64,000 nucleotides of DNA from Chionoecetes opilio (taxonomy: Eukaryota; Arthropoda; Malacostraca; Decapoda; Majidae), in assembly GCA_016584305.1 (NCBI GenBank), contig JACEEZ010018558.1:50001-114000 (forward strand), given 5' to 3'. Position numbers and translations under genes: made by a program. Below are positions 1 to 11,734 of the stretch, in pieces. Position 1 is the first letter of the stretch. Each line of letters starts with the position of its first letter. The notes beneath the pieces were generated by a model. It did no database searches. It saw only the letters and a list, made by a program, of their open reading frames with translations, and was not told where the DNA came from.

Positions 1-781
1 GGGGGGGACCCACTCATACGCTCTCCTAACAGGGTTGAGTAAAAAGCTTTGTTCATCAACCCCCTCCTCGACTGACCGTTTTCAATCTTTAAATCACCGC
101 CGCAAGTTGTTTCTTTTGCTCTTTCTACCGTTTTTTTTATGTCCTGCTCTTCTGAATTGCTAAGCATCCCTCCCCCCCTCCCGCGCCTCGTCAAAAGATT
201 TTTCTACTATTCTATCCCTATTTTTCCATCTTCCTAATGAAAGGTTTAAAACAGTATCTTTACTTTTCATCCCTTCACTGGAAAAACTTGGAACTCTTTT
301 CCTTTCCTTTTTTCCACTTTTCTACACTTAAATATTTTTAAAAGAAATAACAAAACACATCCCGAAAAAAATTTTGGGTACCCCCTTTTTTTATTTTATT
401 CTTTACTGTCTTTTTTTATTGGGGGTGGCAACTAAGCGGGCTTTGTGTTTCCCATTTTTGTTGGGCCCTTTGGCCATCCTTTGTGATTTAAAAAAAAAAG
501 CTACTTTTCAACTACTACACTACTACTCTATACTATTACATGGCTGCTGATTCTACTATACTACTACTTACTACTATACTACCTACTACTACTAATACAC
601 TTCTATTTTAACTACACTATACACAACTACTGCTGCGCGCTGCTTTGCTTTTGTATACTACTATACCACTACTACTGTCAGTCCTAAACCTTTGACATTT
701 TGAATAACTCCCTATTATCCCAACCTATATAACAAAATGTTAACGTTTAAACCCAACTTAGTAATTTAAACAATCTATGTA
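1..781. repeat. Low-complexity region with CTA-type trinucleotide repeats
   Basis: Pyrimidine-rich, homopolymer-rich DNA. Between about 500 and 680 it contains imperfect ACTACTACT / TACTATACT repeats. No coding region or recognisable element is visible. Confidence 0.6.
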
Positions 782-1001
782 ATAACGCTAAGGTCGCCAC
801 GGTGCCAATGTGAGGGGCCATATATTACGAATTTTAGCATCACTGCAGGCTTGTATGTGTCACTGAAGACAGGTACATAACATAAACTACTGTACATGCC
901 TTTTCCGTTGCACATATAAGTCTGTAGTGATGCTTAAGGGGTGAAATTCGTAATATATAGCGCCTGGTGAGATTAGTGATCCGTGGCGACTATAGTGTTA
1001 T
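782..1001. mobile_element. Palindromic MITE-like element, family 1
   Basis: The ends are inverted: ATAACGCTAAGGTCGCCACG at the left matches the reverse complement of the right end (GTGGCGACTATAGTGTTAT) with few differences. The inner halves also match inversely: TATTACGAATTTTAGCATCA near 830 against GATGCTTAAGGGGTGAAATTCGTAATA near 925. About 220 bp with no coding capacity, which fits a MITE. Interrupted relatives occur at about 14728-15312 and 28979-29586. The superfamily cannot be named from what is visible. Confidence 0.6.
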
Positions 1002-1268
1002 CTACGGACAAAAACTGACTTCATCTTGAAGCTCAGATTTTATCATTGCCATTCGAGCTTTCAAGAGGTATCTTATGCACCTTTGATACGAAATCAGTTA
1101 CTAGCTGGAGATCACGAGTCTAGTACGTGATCAAGACCTAGGGTGAATAACACGCACACATATGTCATTGTCCCGCACAGGTGAGGTGGAGCTCAGCAAT
1201 GAAGGATACAAGAGAAACAATGGAACAATAGGTCGTAAATTTTGATATATTCTCCCGGAAATGTCTAC

Positions 1269-4206
1269 TAGGGTGGATCCAAATTTCCATCTTTTGAATT
1301 TTTAAATGGCGAGGCATAGGTTTTTGCTTCTGTTGACACACACTTCACATGCAAATTTTAAAATTTATATTTGAATGTAAAGACGTGTCACCAAGCCATC
1401 AAAGTTTAGCAATGTTTTGTGCATGTACGCTTTGTACGTTAGGACACTATTCTGAGCAGGCTATGTTTTCTACATCTTTTTAATTGAGTTTTCTGTTAAT
1501 TGTTCTTGCAATACTTTATTATATTCTCACAATTTACATTATATGAATATACAGAACTAATATCTATTTCTCTCTACAGACCAAAGCACGAGAAATTAGC
1601 AATATGATGGCGAAGAACTTGAAAGTGAAGCATGTCACTAGAAGTGACAGTGAACATATTGTATTTGGACAACCTGAAAGACTCAAACATAACTGTTTAC
1701 CCACTTATAAGGACATTATGAGACATTACTTTTATGAAACAAAGAATATCAAAGAGGAACAGAAATGTGAAAAAGAACCAGATGTGCAGATTGTTTCAGG
1801 AAGAGTAGCTCAAGTGGTAATTAGTATTTGGAATTCAGCATCTATCCCAACATATAACTTTAAGTCAGTAACAGACAGAATCTCCAGATACCATAGTGCA
1901 TATAGAAACCAAATCTTAAAGATTCCAAAGAATCGAATGGATAAAGAATCAACAAAAGCAAAGATACAGAGATTTGCTGATTCAAGTCTTAAATTGTTTG
2001 ACATAGCAAGTTGCCAGTGTGTAGATGTAGAACATTGCCTTGTCCACAGAAATTAGAATTCCCAGGACAGAACGAGAGTTTCTGAAAGACCAGCGAAAGC
2101 AACGTAAAATGTATATATCTACACTGGATAAGGCAGAGACAGCCAAATTACAGAGGAAGCAAGACAGAGAGCAGAACCTTAAGACAAAAGTAGAGGTGTA
2201 TGAAAACTCCAAGAAAAGGAAGTTTCAATCAACTGAAATAGAAGACATGCTTGACTCTGGCAGTGAAGAGTTAGTGGACATGGATTATGATAACCCAGAT
2301 TGAACCTAACCCAACAAAGTCAACACAAATGCGAACCCTTTGAGAAATGTTGCTAAGAGTGTGACAGATACAGCTTGTCTGATAGGGCAGCTGCACAGTA
2401 GCAACTGCTACCCTACAAGATATGGGCCTCATAAGCAGCACTGACAGTACCAACGTTATCGCAGGAACAAACTGAGACGAGCTAGATCCCAACGTCGTTC
2501 TGATAGCAATGACTGAAAGTGGAAAACAAGACGAGGTTACATCTCTATATTTTGATGGTAGAAAAGATTTGACGATACGCCAAGATAAATTGAAGGATGG
2601 TGTTTATCACAGAAAGACGTTACAGAGGAAACATATTGTTATCCTTGCAGAACCAGGACAATATTTTTAGGGCATGTGACACCAAAGATGCGAACAGCCA
2701 AATCAGTAGCTGCATCAATTCAAATGTTTTGAGTGACTACAATATTGACCCTGGGAAACTTCTAGCTGTGGGATGTGATGGCACAAACGTCAACACCGCT
2801 GGAGAAATGGAACAATTAAATTTTGGAGGATCATGTAGGACATGCATTACATTGGTTTGTGTGTCTTTTGCACTGCAATGAACTGCCACTGAGACACTCT
2901 TTCAAGAACTAGATGGAGTAACTCATGGACCAAGATCATTTACGGGACCAATTGGAAAAGAGCTTCCCACTGTCAAAAATAAACCAATTGCAAATTTTCA
3001 TACAATAAGATCTGCTATGCCACACTGGACGATGACATTGTTAAGGATCTCAGTGATGACCAGAAATACATGTATGAGATTTGTTTGGCGATCAGAGGGA
3101 TGGTCATTGCAGTACTAGTCTGGAAGCTAGCAGAGAAAACTCTGCATTAGATGGCTAACAATGGCAAATCGAGTATGCAGGCTATATATATCTACAGCTC
3201 ATCCATCAGAGTCTTGCTAGGATAACAGAGTTTATTGTTAAGATACATGCACCAATGTGGTTTACCATTAAGTCAAATCCTAATTTTCACAGTGGTCCAC
3301 AGCACATTTTCAAGATGATTGAACTAACTAAAGAACTGCAAGACAATGAGCGGAAAATGATACATGCAGTAATTCAGAAAAATGCCTATTTTGCACACAG
3401 TGAGAATTTGCTAGCAGGAATGCTTTATGACAAGGCGCCACATATTCGAGAACTGGCATGTAGGAGGGTCATGAGAGCCAGGAAGGAAGAACCCCCAAAG
3501 AAACGCACCTTCCAAGTACCAGAACTATATTTTGAGGCTAGAGACTATATTTCAATGATTGATTGGAAAGTGGTGTATGAACCACCTCTAACCAAAGGAA
3601 TGTGTGAGAGTGTATTGTTTGAAACATTCGTGACAAATGTTGCCTCGCCACCAAAATATCCATGTCACACTCAAGCCGTGGAGCGTCACATCAATCTTAT
3701 GACCAAGGCTTCAAAACATGTGATTGGAAACAAAAAAAGAGATGGGTATGTTAAAGTACAGATTGAATCAAGACAACTAATGCCCACATATAACACAAAG
3801 AAAGACTACAAATCCTAAGAAAACAAATGCCTACTGGATGGGAGGATAGGATGGGCATGGTGTGGGTCCATGCAGCTTACCTCCTCGTGGTGTACCTGGG
3901 TAGAGTGAACTATAAATTATGTATTTATGCAAATATGATTAAACATGTTTGTTTCAAACTCAAAATAGGCCAAAGGCCTTAAATAATTAAAGTTCACTCT
4001 AGCTGAAAGCTGCACACATAACTTTCTCTAATGGCAAAAATGTTGTATCTAATATTAAAAAACAAGTTGATGGTGACACGTCTAAAAATCAACATAGAAA
4101 GTTAATATTTTAACAATAAGTTTATCTCATTACCATGCACAAAAATACACCATCGCCGATTCAAGTTCTATGAAAAAAAAAAATCATGTGTTTTCACTCC
4201 ACCCTA
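1269..4206 (+). mobile_element. DNA transposon with inverted ends, unrecognised superfamily
   Basis: The outer ends TAGGGTGGA (1269) and TCCACCCTA (4198-4206) are inverted copies. A second inverted block lies inside them: AAAGACGTGTCACCA near 1380 against TGGTGACACGTCTAAA near 4073, with weaker similarity between, giving imperfect terminal inverted repeats of about 140 bp. Between them lies the broken transposase-like coding sequence (1604-3818). A separate hairpin (TAGAGTGAACT near 3902 with AGTTCACTCTA near 3988) sits just downstream of the coding part. No clear target-site duplication could be read. That the inverted ends and the coding sequence form one element is an inference from their nesting. 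Confidence 0.6.
1604..3818 (+). pseudogene. Broken transposase-like gene of an unnamed repetitive family
   Basis: Coding pieces on one strand but in different frames: 1604-2056 (ATG at 1604), 2040-2303, 2597-2881 and 3255-3818. The order and content fit one protein of a repetitive family seen in many invertebrate genomes: a Cys-rich patch (ASCQCVDVEHC) followed by a basic segment (FLKDQRKQRKMYIS), a middle part with AVGCDGTNVNT, and a C-terminal part with NAYFAHSENLLAGML and PCHTQAVERHINLMTKAS. The middle piece ends in a stop at 2879-2881, and 2880-3250 contains further stops and frame changes, so this copy cannot make the full protein. The acidic and His-rich motifs suggest a transposase-like enzyme, but I cannot assign a superfamily and infer the role from its place between inverted ends. 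Confidence 0.6.
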
Positions 4207-4800
4207 AATTGTATACCTTGGCAATTTGAGAGATGGATTTTCAGTCCTTCTGTATTACTTCGCTTCTTTTTACGACATAGGTATAGGAAGAAATAAAGTT
4301 AGTACCTTGCGGCTCATTACCAAAGAAAACATTGTAACACTTTATTGGATTGTAGTTAACAACTTTCTGAAATAGTTTGAGAATACTTCCCTGACTGAAA
4401 TAACAGAAAGAAATAAAAGATCAGACACGCAAATGATTCGTGTTTGTATATCATCTAGTAATTTTCCATTGTCAAAGTACAGCTGTCAGGAACAAACATA
4501 TAACTTGCATGATAGAAGTGTGTGCATCACGGTGGTACACGTGTCTTTTGGGGGAGAGTTGTCAAGGTATATTTGTACATAGCTAAAAATAGCACCAGTT
4601 CCGCCTCAGAGTCGCTGTGGCTTGTCATGCACTGTTTTCCTGCCAGCCTGCAGGGAGACCCACAATACTGTTGGTGAGATAGTAACACAGCCACCACCGA
4701 GACTGTCCACACCACAACCAACAACACCAGCCACACGAAAATGACTGGAATGATTGATCTGAAATCTGAATGAATGAGCTGACTGATTTAAAAAAAAAAA
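4207..4800. other. No feature recognised
   Basis: AT-rich DNA to about 4500, then mixed composition. Short frames at 4527-4842 on the minus strand have no recognisable content. Confidence 0.4.
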
Positions 4801-5100
4801 ATTATGCGTGTAGCGCCTGTAAGTCTTCTTTTCTCGCTTCACGAGAACTTGTAGATGATTAGCCCTGTTGGTTATTTTTGAGGTATTAATGGTTGACCGT
4901 CGCTCGTGGTGGCGCAGGCAGGATATTTACAATGACACCTTGTAGAGGCTTTTACCGATCCCCGATGTTCTCCGATGCACTCGCTGTCAAAGGTAAGATT
5001 GATAGGCGACATTTGGGTAGATTTCGGCTACTCGAGATGGAAGAAAAATTTGCACTCGGCGAGACTCGAACTCGGGCCGTTAAACTCACCACTAATAAGA
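4801..5100 (-). repeat. SINE-like interspersed repeat (GGCGCAGGCAGGAT family)
   Basis: Contains GTAGCGCCTGTAAG, then TGGTTGACCGTCGCTCGTGG and TGGCGCAGGCAGGATA. The same string order recurs at 48388-48505 (same orientation) and, inverted, near 55005-55140 and 59250-59385. Near 5055 the minus strand carries GAGTTCGAGTCTCGCC, a good match to the internal B-box of RNA polymerase III promoters. A tRNA-derived SINE is the likely nature. The exact ends are uncertain. Confidence 0.5.
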
Positions 5101-5105
5101 AACAT

Positions 5106-5177
5106 TTGCCCCCCGGAAGGACTTGAACTCCGGACGTCGAGCTTTTAACCTATAGCCACTAGGCCATCGCCTTCCCC
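5106..5177 (-). repeat. tRNA-like SINE head
   Basis: Read on the minus strand it has an A-box-like TGGCCTAGTGGCTATAGG and a B-box-like GAGTTCAAGTCCTTCC about 30 bases apart, as in a tRNA gene. The acceptor stem does not pair well and the sequence runs on into a repeat, so I call it a tRNA-derived SINE part rather than a functional tRNA gene. Confidence 0.45.
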
Positions 5178-5180
5178 GTG

Positions 5181-7060
5181 GTGGTTGAGAAATGAATGAA
5201 CTGCAGAGTAGTATGTCGAGTTTTATCGTGTGGTCAAGATTTTCAAAGATGTATTGCGGAATGAAGAGGATCAAGCAGTGTTGACTTTTTGATGTTAGAG
5301 GCGATCGTTCTCCGCAACAAAGTTAGAATGTAAAAATGGGGCAACGCTATGTCCTGAAGAATGTTGTGTTTTATCTAATGGTGAGATCTGTTTTGCGCTG
5401 CGATGTGTCCTTCTTGAGTTATGATGCAGGAACAATTTTTCCCATCGTCAAAAATCGAACATTTGCACATGAATATCTTAAAATTTGATTTAACAAATTT
5501 CAAATTTTACTGAGTGGGTATTAACACAATGTCAGCCAGCCTACAACGGTGCAATCCGAAGCTCTGAGTAAAAGCAGATTATATAGATTGCGATTTATAT
5601 AAAATATGCGAAATTTCGCTTTATTGCGACGCGTGCGTATTTTGCAATGCGAATGGCCTAGGCGCTAAGAGCTTGTTAAGCCAAATCGAACGCGCCAATC
5701 ACTTATGGAGATTGGTGATGGTAAAGTGGGGAAAAGTTGACACAAAAATATTTTCTTCGCAAATATATCGCAATATTCGTGAATATTTTATAATTCACAC
5801 GGAAATTGAAAAATCAGGCCCTGCTATCTGGCGCACATTCGGATGCGATTTCTAACGCACTTTACGGACCGCAAAGTGATGACATTTTGACGGCGCTGCA
5901 GAATGGCATATGTAGCCAGAGCCATTGAGAATATAATGTATGGACTAGACACTATCATGTCGGTAAAAATAGCAAAATGAAAGTAAATTGATTGATTGAA
6001 TGACAAGTGAGTAAATTACAGCGTAGTATAGTAAGGTCCATCAAAGGTGCTATTAATTAATCACATCCATAAACTGTTCGTGTAGAGTCTTTACGAGAAC
6101 AAAGAGACTGGAAACCCACGGTCGCAGCTCGTCCACCACGCCCACACAGACATACTGCCAGACGCCAGTACAGAACTATATCATGAACTAATAGGGACAA
6201 TTATGGGGCTTTTTCACATACCTTAAAGTCTTTATTTTCTTCGTATAGTCTTATCCTCAAAACAAATAAAAACTATGATTTGCTAATTGAGAAATTATTT
6301 CTTTCCTTACAAATATTTTGTCTTAAGTCAGTATTATTTTTCTGGAGAGGGTCTGGATGAGAAGTCCAGAAGAGAAAGGAAAACTAAGTCTGTTTGTATC
6401 GAGTAATTTAATGGTTTTAACTGTTCAAAATATGGCATAGATGGCAGTTATATCCTTCAGTCGTAAAACTATGAGCAAAAGTGTCCACTATAGCTCATCC
6501 AAAGGGGGGGGGGGATATAATACACTCTCATCATTATCATGATCTCATAAAATTTCGTATAGTACCTCTGGGCCCTCGGGTAAAAGGCCTGACCCAAGGG
6601 GGGAGGCAAATGACCTCTGCCTCTCCTTCCGGAGGACGCCCATGGCTATGAGTTTCATTTTTCACGTATCAATACACGCAAACATAATGAGGTTGACGCG
6701 AACTGTAGTGCAGCCGAGATAACATCCTACCAGATATAACTGCTACGACTACTGATAATCACTGCTAGGGCTCAACGGTCTTACCTACTGGAGTATCACG
6801 CCGCCCTGATACATATATATCTCCGTCTTATACTGCTTGATGTTATCACGGTATGAAGAGTCGTCCTTACGTCTCAGCTCCACCCCATGCAGGAGGGAGA
6901 GAGGGGGGGGAGCTTCCTCCCACCGGTGTTGTGTGAAATATCCTTTCTGCGAAAATCCTACATTTGGCCTTGTGTGCATGCTTCAAAAGCTCGGATTTAT
7001 GATGATGTTTTCTAGCCTGCCTTCCTTGAGGGATCGCATATTGCTTCGCTTGCCTTTTTT
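5181..7060. other. No gene recognised
   Basis: About 1.9 kb of intergenic-type DNA. A G run lies near 6504 and a G-rich patch near 6595. Short frames on both strands (5673-5855, 5824-6006, 6785-7142) carry no recognisable motif and overlap each other. Confidence 0.4.
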
Positions 7061-7063
7061 TTA

Positions 7064-8240
7064 TTATATATATTTCAATTTACTCATATCCTCTTTATAT
7101 TCTGAATATATTTTGATGAGTTTTTCATTCTTCTGTAAGTAAGTAAAGGACAAAGCACAAAGCAGTCGGCGCGCACACCCGAGGAGGCGGTGTTTCAAAA
7201 GACTTATAATAACCTCAGCACTTCTACTTTTAACACTCCTGGCAATGAATCCTAAAACCCTATTAGCGCGATTTCTAGCCTCAATACATTGTTTCCTAGG
7301 ACGGAGGTTTGAGCTTACCCGCACACCCAAATCCTTCTCGCCTTCCGATCTTATCAGTGATACGCTGCGTATAGTGTACTGATGTATAGATATTACTACC
7401 AATATTAATAACGTTACCTATTACCAGAATTTTCTCTACCAATATTAATAACGCTACACTTAGTCAATATTAAATTCCATCTGCCACTTGATTACCCACT
7501 CATTTAACTTATCTAAGCTTCTCTGCAAACCTTTTACTTCAATAATCCTACCCATCTTAGTATCATCAGCAAACTTGCTGATATCACTGCTAATCCCACC
7601 ATCTAAGTCGTTGATGTAAATCATAAATAGTAATGGTCCCAAAACAGACCCTCTTGGAACCCCACTTGTCACCTGTCCCCATTCAGATTTAGAACCATTA
7701 ATAGTAACTCTTTGTTGCATATCGCTTAGCCAAAATCTAATGCAACGAAGAACCTTCCCATCTATCCCATGTGCCTTAATTTTATATAAAAATCTCTCAT
7801 GCGGTACCTTGTCGAATGCCTTGCTAAAATCCAAGTATATAATATCATAATCCTTATAATTATCCGCTGCCTCATAAACTTTCCTATAAAAACTCAATAA
7901 ATTGGTGAGACATGACCTACCCTTGGTGAACCCATGTTGCGAATCATTTACCAAACTATGCTTTTCTAAATGCTCTCTAATGTTATTTGCAATAACAGAT
8001 TCTAATAATTTACTTACCACTGCAGTCGGACTAATGGGTCGATAATTTGATATTAATCCTCTATTACCCTTCTTAAAAATGGGACTACATCACCTTCCTC
8101 CACATCAGCGGCACTTCTCCTAAATCAACCGACTTCATAAATATGTGCACTAATGACTCACTAACAAACTCTGCATTATTTTAATACTCTGGGATAAACT
8201 TCATCTGGTCCTGGTGACTTAAACTTCTTCATTCTAACAT
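7064..8240 (-). mobile_element. 5'-truncated non-LTR retrotransposon (CR1/L2-like LINE)
   Basis: Minus-strand reverse transcriptase remnant. From 8240 down it reads KSPGPDE, then SNYRPIS, then an open stretch 8020-7460 with FTKGRSCLTNLL, the RT core LDFSKAFDKVPH (first catalytic Asp), GVPRGSVLGPLLF and FADDTK (the YADD-box position with the catalytic Asp pair). A separate frame at 7402-7146 carries KDLGVRVSSNLRP and ANRVLGFIARS, the C-terminal region of such elements. Stops and frame changes upstream of 8020 and between the two pieces show it is dead. Endonuclease and 5' parts are missing. The CR1/L2 grouping is by motif style only. Confidence 0.85.
7460..8020 (-). pseudogene. Reverse transcriptase domain fragment of the LINE
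   Basis: A 186-codon open stretch covers RT motifs from the fingers to the palm (SKAFDKVPH, SGVPRGSVLGPLLF, ISKFADDTKMG) and ends at DKLNEWVIKWQMEFNID before the frame breaks. The catalytic aspartates are kept. It lacks an endonuclease and an intact C-terminus, so it is a remnant. Confidence 0.85.
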
Positions 8241-9448
8241 GTTTCTGGATTTGTAATTTTCATATATTTTTAATCACTAACAACGATACTGACAAGAGCG
8301 TGTAATGCTGGAAGATGTTGCTTAATCAAAGACTAAATGTAATGTATCTAGACATAGTCAGGAAAAGTTTTACCCTCCAAAGAACACTTTCATATCACTC
8401 GACTTTCTTGGAACTTATTCATCGAAAACTATTATACAATATAACATTCATTCTTTTATTATTTTATTCATATAACACAGATCATAGGTATAAATTCACT
8501 CTAATAATCACACATGTTTATGGAAGGGATAAGTAAAATAGCGATTATATGCATTGTCTATATTTCTCACACAATTGTCAAATAGTCACACAAATAGATA
8601 TATTTCAACAAAATGATAATTACATGAGTGCTAAAAGTAAATCAAGCCAGTACAATATAGTTATGGATGTGCTTGCGTGGGACCCATATAATTGTCATGT
8701 AATTGCCATATAATTATGTACCAATGTCCTATACGATGATACTAAGTATCATGAATAAGATGCCGTTTCAGAAGTTACTCGCACCCTGGATAAGCTGCAG
8801 TGGTTTCCTGGAGAGGCAAAGAGGAGAGCCATTAGAAACATGAATGGCAATGGAATACATTGAGTGAGACTTTTCAATAATGAGAATCTTAAAATACTAC
8901 TACATATAGATAGATACAAATACTGCATGTAGGTAGATAAACATCAACATGAATATGTTTTTTTTTATTCACATACGGTTACATAAGTTATCAATGAAAC
9001 CAAGTGCAACACAAAGTGCAAGTTGCAAGGCAAGGCTTAGTGAGAAGGTACAACAATAGGGTAAGGAATGAATAGGGAATGTTTGAAAGATGGATTGCAA
9101 CATCAAAAGTCGACCAATGTATTTTTCTTACAATATTTGAAGAGCTACCGAAGATTTAGAGATTGCATGACTGCCAATGCTTCCTTCTGTTTACGCCAGT
9201 AAAGGAAAATATAAAGATTTTTTCCATGTGATATATTTTGCAAGGTACCCTGGATGTTTGTAAGTCTACGATATTCCATATGGACGGAAAATTCATAGTG
9301 TTGCAAAAATAGATTTAGCAATAATAGTTTTTACTGATTTGGGGAAGACCTTTATAAATACAAACCTTTTTCAGTGCGTCTTACTGTACGGTGGCTTGAC
9401 TCCATCCACTGTGTGTAAAAAGATAATTCCAACTATCTAATACTCACA
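8241..9448. other. No gene recognised
   Basis: AT-rich intergenic DNA between the LINE remnant and the stop codon of the cysteine-rich gene. It would hold the 3' untranslated region of that gene, but no clear polyadenylation signal could be chosen with confidence. Confidence 0.4.
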
Positions 9449-9570
9449 TTAAGCGAAGCAACACAAGCAATTATCGCCGTCACACAGGCCCGGCAGATAC
9501 TTCCCGCCGGGGCAGTGATAAGTGCAGTAACCACCCTTCCACCGGCAATCAATCTTTTGGGTACACGCAG
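9449..9570 (-). CDS. Cys-rich gene, module 3 and stop
   Basis: Acceptor TGTCCTGCAG. It encodes ACTQKIDCRWKGGYC through NCLCCFA and then TAA. Its 122 nt are 2 + 40 codons, in phase with module 2. The protein ends two residues after the last Cys pair, so this is the terminal module. Confidence 0.75.
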
Positions 9571-11054
9571 CTGCAGGACAAGAAGACAACAATCAATTCT
9601 TTGTGACCTCCTACAGGTGCTATATACTCCTCCTATAAGCTTCATTGCTTCATTGACACAACACATAGTCACACCCCTCCCTCATATCTAGGGATGTTAA
9701 TCTCAGCTATTCTCATAGAATAAGCATGATTTATATAGGATATTGGTGTATCCCTTAGTGATCACCCGGCGAGCTGTTGTGATGTAAGTCGTGTGTATAG
9801 GGCCGAGCGGTCCATGTCAAAAGGTACGTGAGTTATAAATACCCCATACCGCGTCATTCCCCCGACTCAACCACCTAATAATATTCGTTTGTAATTATGT
9901 GACTACAGTAGTGTAGACATATTGGAGACAGTGTTATCAATGCATTCCCAAGATGTTCCCTCGTGTGAACCCTCGTTTTAAATATTTGTTTCGTCAAATT
10001 GACGTCCAAGTGGTGTTGTAAGGAAATGAGGTTCGAGTGTAAATTGAAGGATCCCCGGCCTTATCCTCGGGGTGGTGGCGGCAAGACCTCATCCTTAATT
10101 GGCAGATAAGTTTTAATAAAACCAGACGTTGCACACGACGCCTTCAAAACCCCGGCGTTGCACTGGCGTAAACATTCGCAGCACGACAAACAAAAAGTAA
10201 TGTATTTGAGATTAAGAAAAGGCTTGTGAATGAAAGGCTGCCTGAGGTTATATGCCAGTCATTACTGACTCGTCAGAATCCTGTGTTGGGCAAGCATACA
10301 TTCGGGGAACCTTAATGCCGTTCGTGACAAAGGTAAACGGGACCTTGCCTTTTCAGACTGGGTAATAATTGTCCCGCATTATGAAGGGAGGAATATTTAT
10401 ATTTCTCTGCAGATAATTGTACGAAATACTCACAAGGTGATGTGCAGCAGGTGCAGTCGTCCTTGCAGAGGCCTGGAACAGCGACGCCTCCAGTGCACGA
10501 CTTCACACACTGACCCCAAAGGTCCCAGCATTCACGCGTGGGCGGACACTCTGCACACAACAAGGCTTATTAAGGTGACATGAAGTGCTTGTTGATCACG
10601 TCATACTAATGCACGAGTCGGTGAAAATGTAAGGCCAAGAGAACGGTTCTTTTTCATGGCTTCAGGAGTGTCAATATACCCACACCCATTGTTGTAGATG
10701 TTCATTTCCTGCTCTTTCCTAACTAAGATATCCTTCTATGCAATGCCTCCATCCCTGATCTCAGTCTATCCTTCTTTCTCCCTTCGACCTCCATGTCCTC
10801 CCATGCTTTTGTTTAACGCGATCGATATTCTGTGTAAAACCGATTGAAAACTGTTACTCTCTTCATCTCTTGCTGTCGGTACCTTTCCATCACTGCTGAC
10901 AAAACTTACAACACACAGTCGAGGTGGCACTCACCGCTGATTGAACAGCACTGGCAGCCTTGTTCTGTGCAATCATACGGCAGCACTTCTCCCTTGGAAC
11001 AGTCCTTTGTACAGTATCCTCCCGATGAGTCACAGCTTGGCGTCGAGGAACACT
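9449..11054 (-). CDS. Three-module disulfide-rich secreted-type peptide gene (3' part)
   Basis: Three minus-strand exons (11054-10935, 10550-10434, 9570-9449), each bounded by good splice sites, each coding one module with the same spacing: C-x5-C-x6-C-x3-C-x9-C-x3/4-C-x-C-C. Intron phases agree: G|AG gives Glu before module 2 and T|CT gives Ser before module 3. Module 3 ends in TAA at 9451-9449. Eight cysteines per module suggest four disulfides. The CxxxC plus CxC arrangement recalls cysteine-stabilised alpha-beta peptides, but the terminal CC is different and I cannot assign a family. An extracellular role is inferred from cysteine density. The first exon found begins in mid-codon, so a signal-peptide exon must lie upstream (above 11054) and was not identified. 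A LINE tail and a tandem array lie there. Confidence 0.72.
10434..10550 (-). CDS. Cys-rich gene, module 2 exon
   Basis: Acceptor TGTGTGCAG, donor GTGAGT. Its 117 nt encode ECPPTRECWDLWGQCVKSC through CTCCTSP. The gap between Cys5 and Cys6 is three residues here and four in modules 1 and 3. All other spacings are identical. Confidence 0.75.
10935..11054 (-). CDS. Cys-rich gene, module 1 exon
   Basis: The acceptor CCCCTACAG precedes position 11054 (minus strand). The exon reads ECSSTPSCDSSGGYCTKDC onward to QCCSIS and ends before donor GTGAGT. Its 120 nt are 2 + 39 codons + 1, which matches the phase of the next exon. Confidence 0.75.
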
Positions 11055-11159
11055 CTGTAGGGGAAGGGAAGCTTGATGGTAGAATATAAAAAAGTCAACA
11101 TCATGAGGGACTGGCTTACAGCAAACAAAAGAAAAAGTATCAAAAAGTCCGCTAGCTGC

Positions 11160-11734
11160 CAGACCCTGTACATAAGAAACAAGGAGACTATTAAAATGGG
11201 GTGGGTCAATTTAGTTCGGGAGGTGTCTTGATAAAAATCCTATCTTGAAAAAAAAATTGGTCGTAGGAAGGTGGATAAATAGAAATAGGAAGAGAGTTCC
11301 AGTTTTCATCAGTGAAAGTGATAAAAGTTTGCAGATACTAGTTAACTCTTGCATTAGTAAGATGGACATAATAGGGGCGAGAATAAGAAGAATGTCCTGT
11401 GCAGCGAGACCGCGGGGCGGGGGAAGGGGGGAGGGAAGCATGAAGTTAGCAAGTTAAGAAGAGCAGAGAAAAAATATAAAAGATGGCAGAAGATAGCATG
11501 AGAAGTAACATTGCGGCGGTAATTGAGATATTGAAGACGGTCAATTAGAGGGGAGTTGATGAGACGAAAAGCTCTTGATTCTACCCTGTTTAGGAGAGAT
11601 GCAAGAGTTTTGGTGCTGCTGTTGATTTCCCAGTTTTCTGTGCCCACAGTTGCTGGCGGCACTCTTGTCATGGCAGAGCATGATGCTTTGCACCCGTAGC
11701 CTGCAGCCATGAATGCTGTCGATTGCTTGACCAC
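11160..11734 (-). mobile_element. LINE 3'-end fragment
   Basis: The minus-strand frame 11734-11354 contains VGTENWEINSSTKTLASL, then RVESRAFRLINSPLIDRLQ and LNYRRNVTSHAIFCHLLYF, the post-RT C-terminal region common in arthropod LINEs. The following stretch (RTFFLFSPLLCPSY, then a frame shift into the 11441-11211 frame) fits the extreme C-terminus. Only this 3' part remains. It lies directly upstream of the cysteine-rich gene's first identified exon. Confidence 0.7.

Noticed and set aside
9433..9672. 79-codon minus-strand frame covering module 3
   Set aside because: It is in a different frame from the cysteine module and crosses the splice acceptor. The module frame fits the spliced gene.
10844..11089. 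Plus-strand frame over module 1 of the cysteine-rich gene
   Set aside because: It is the antisense shadow of the exon. Splice sites, phase and cysteine spacing support the minus strand.
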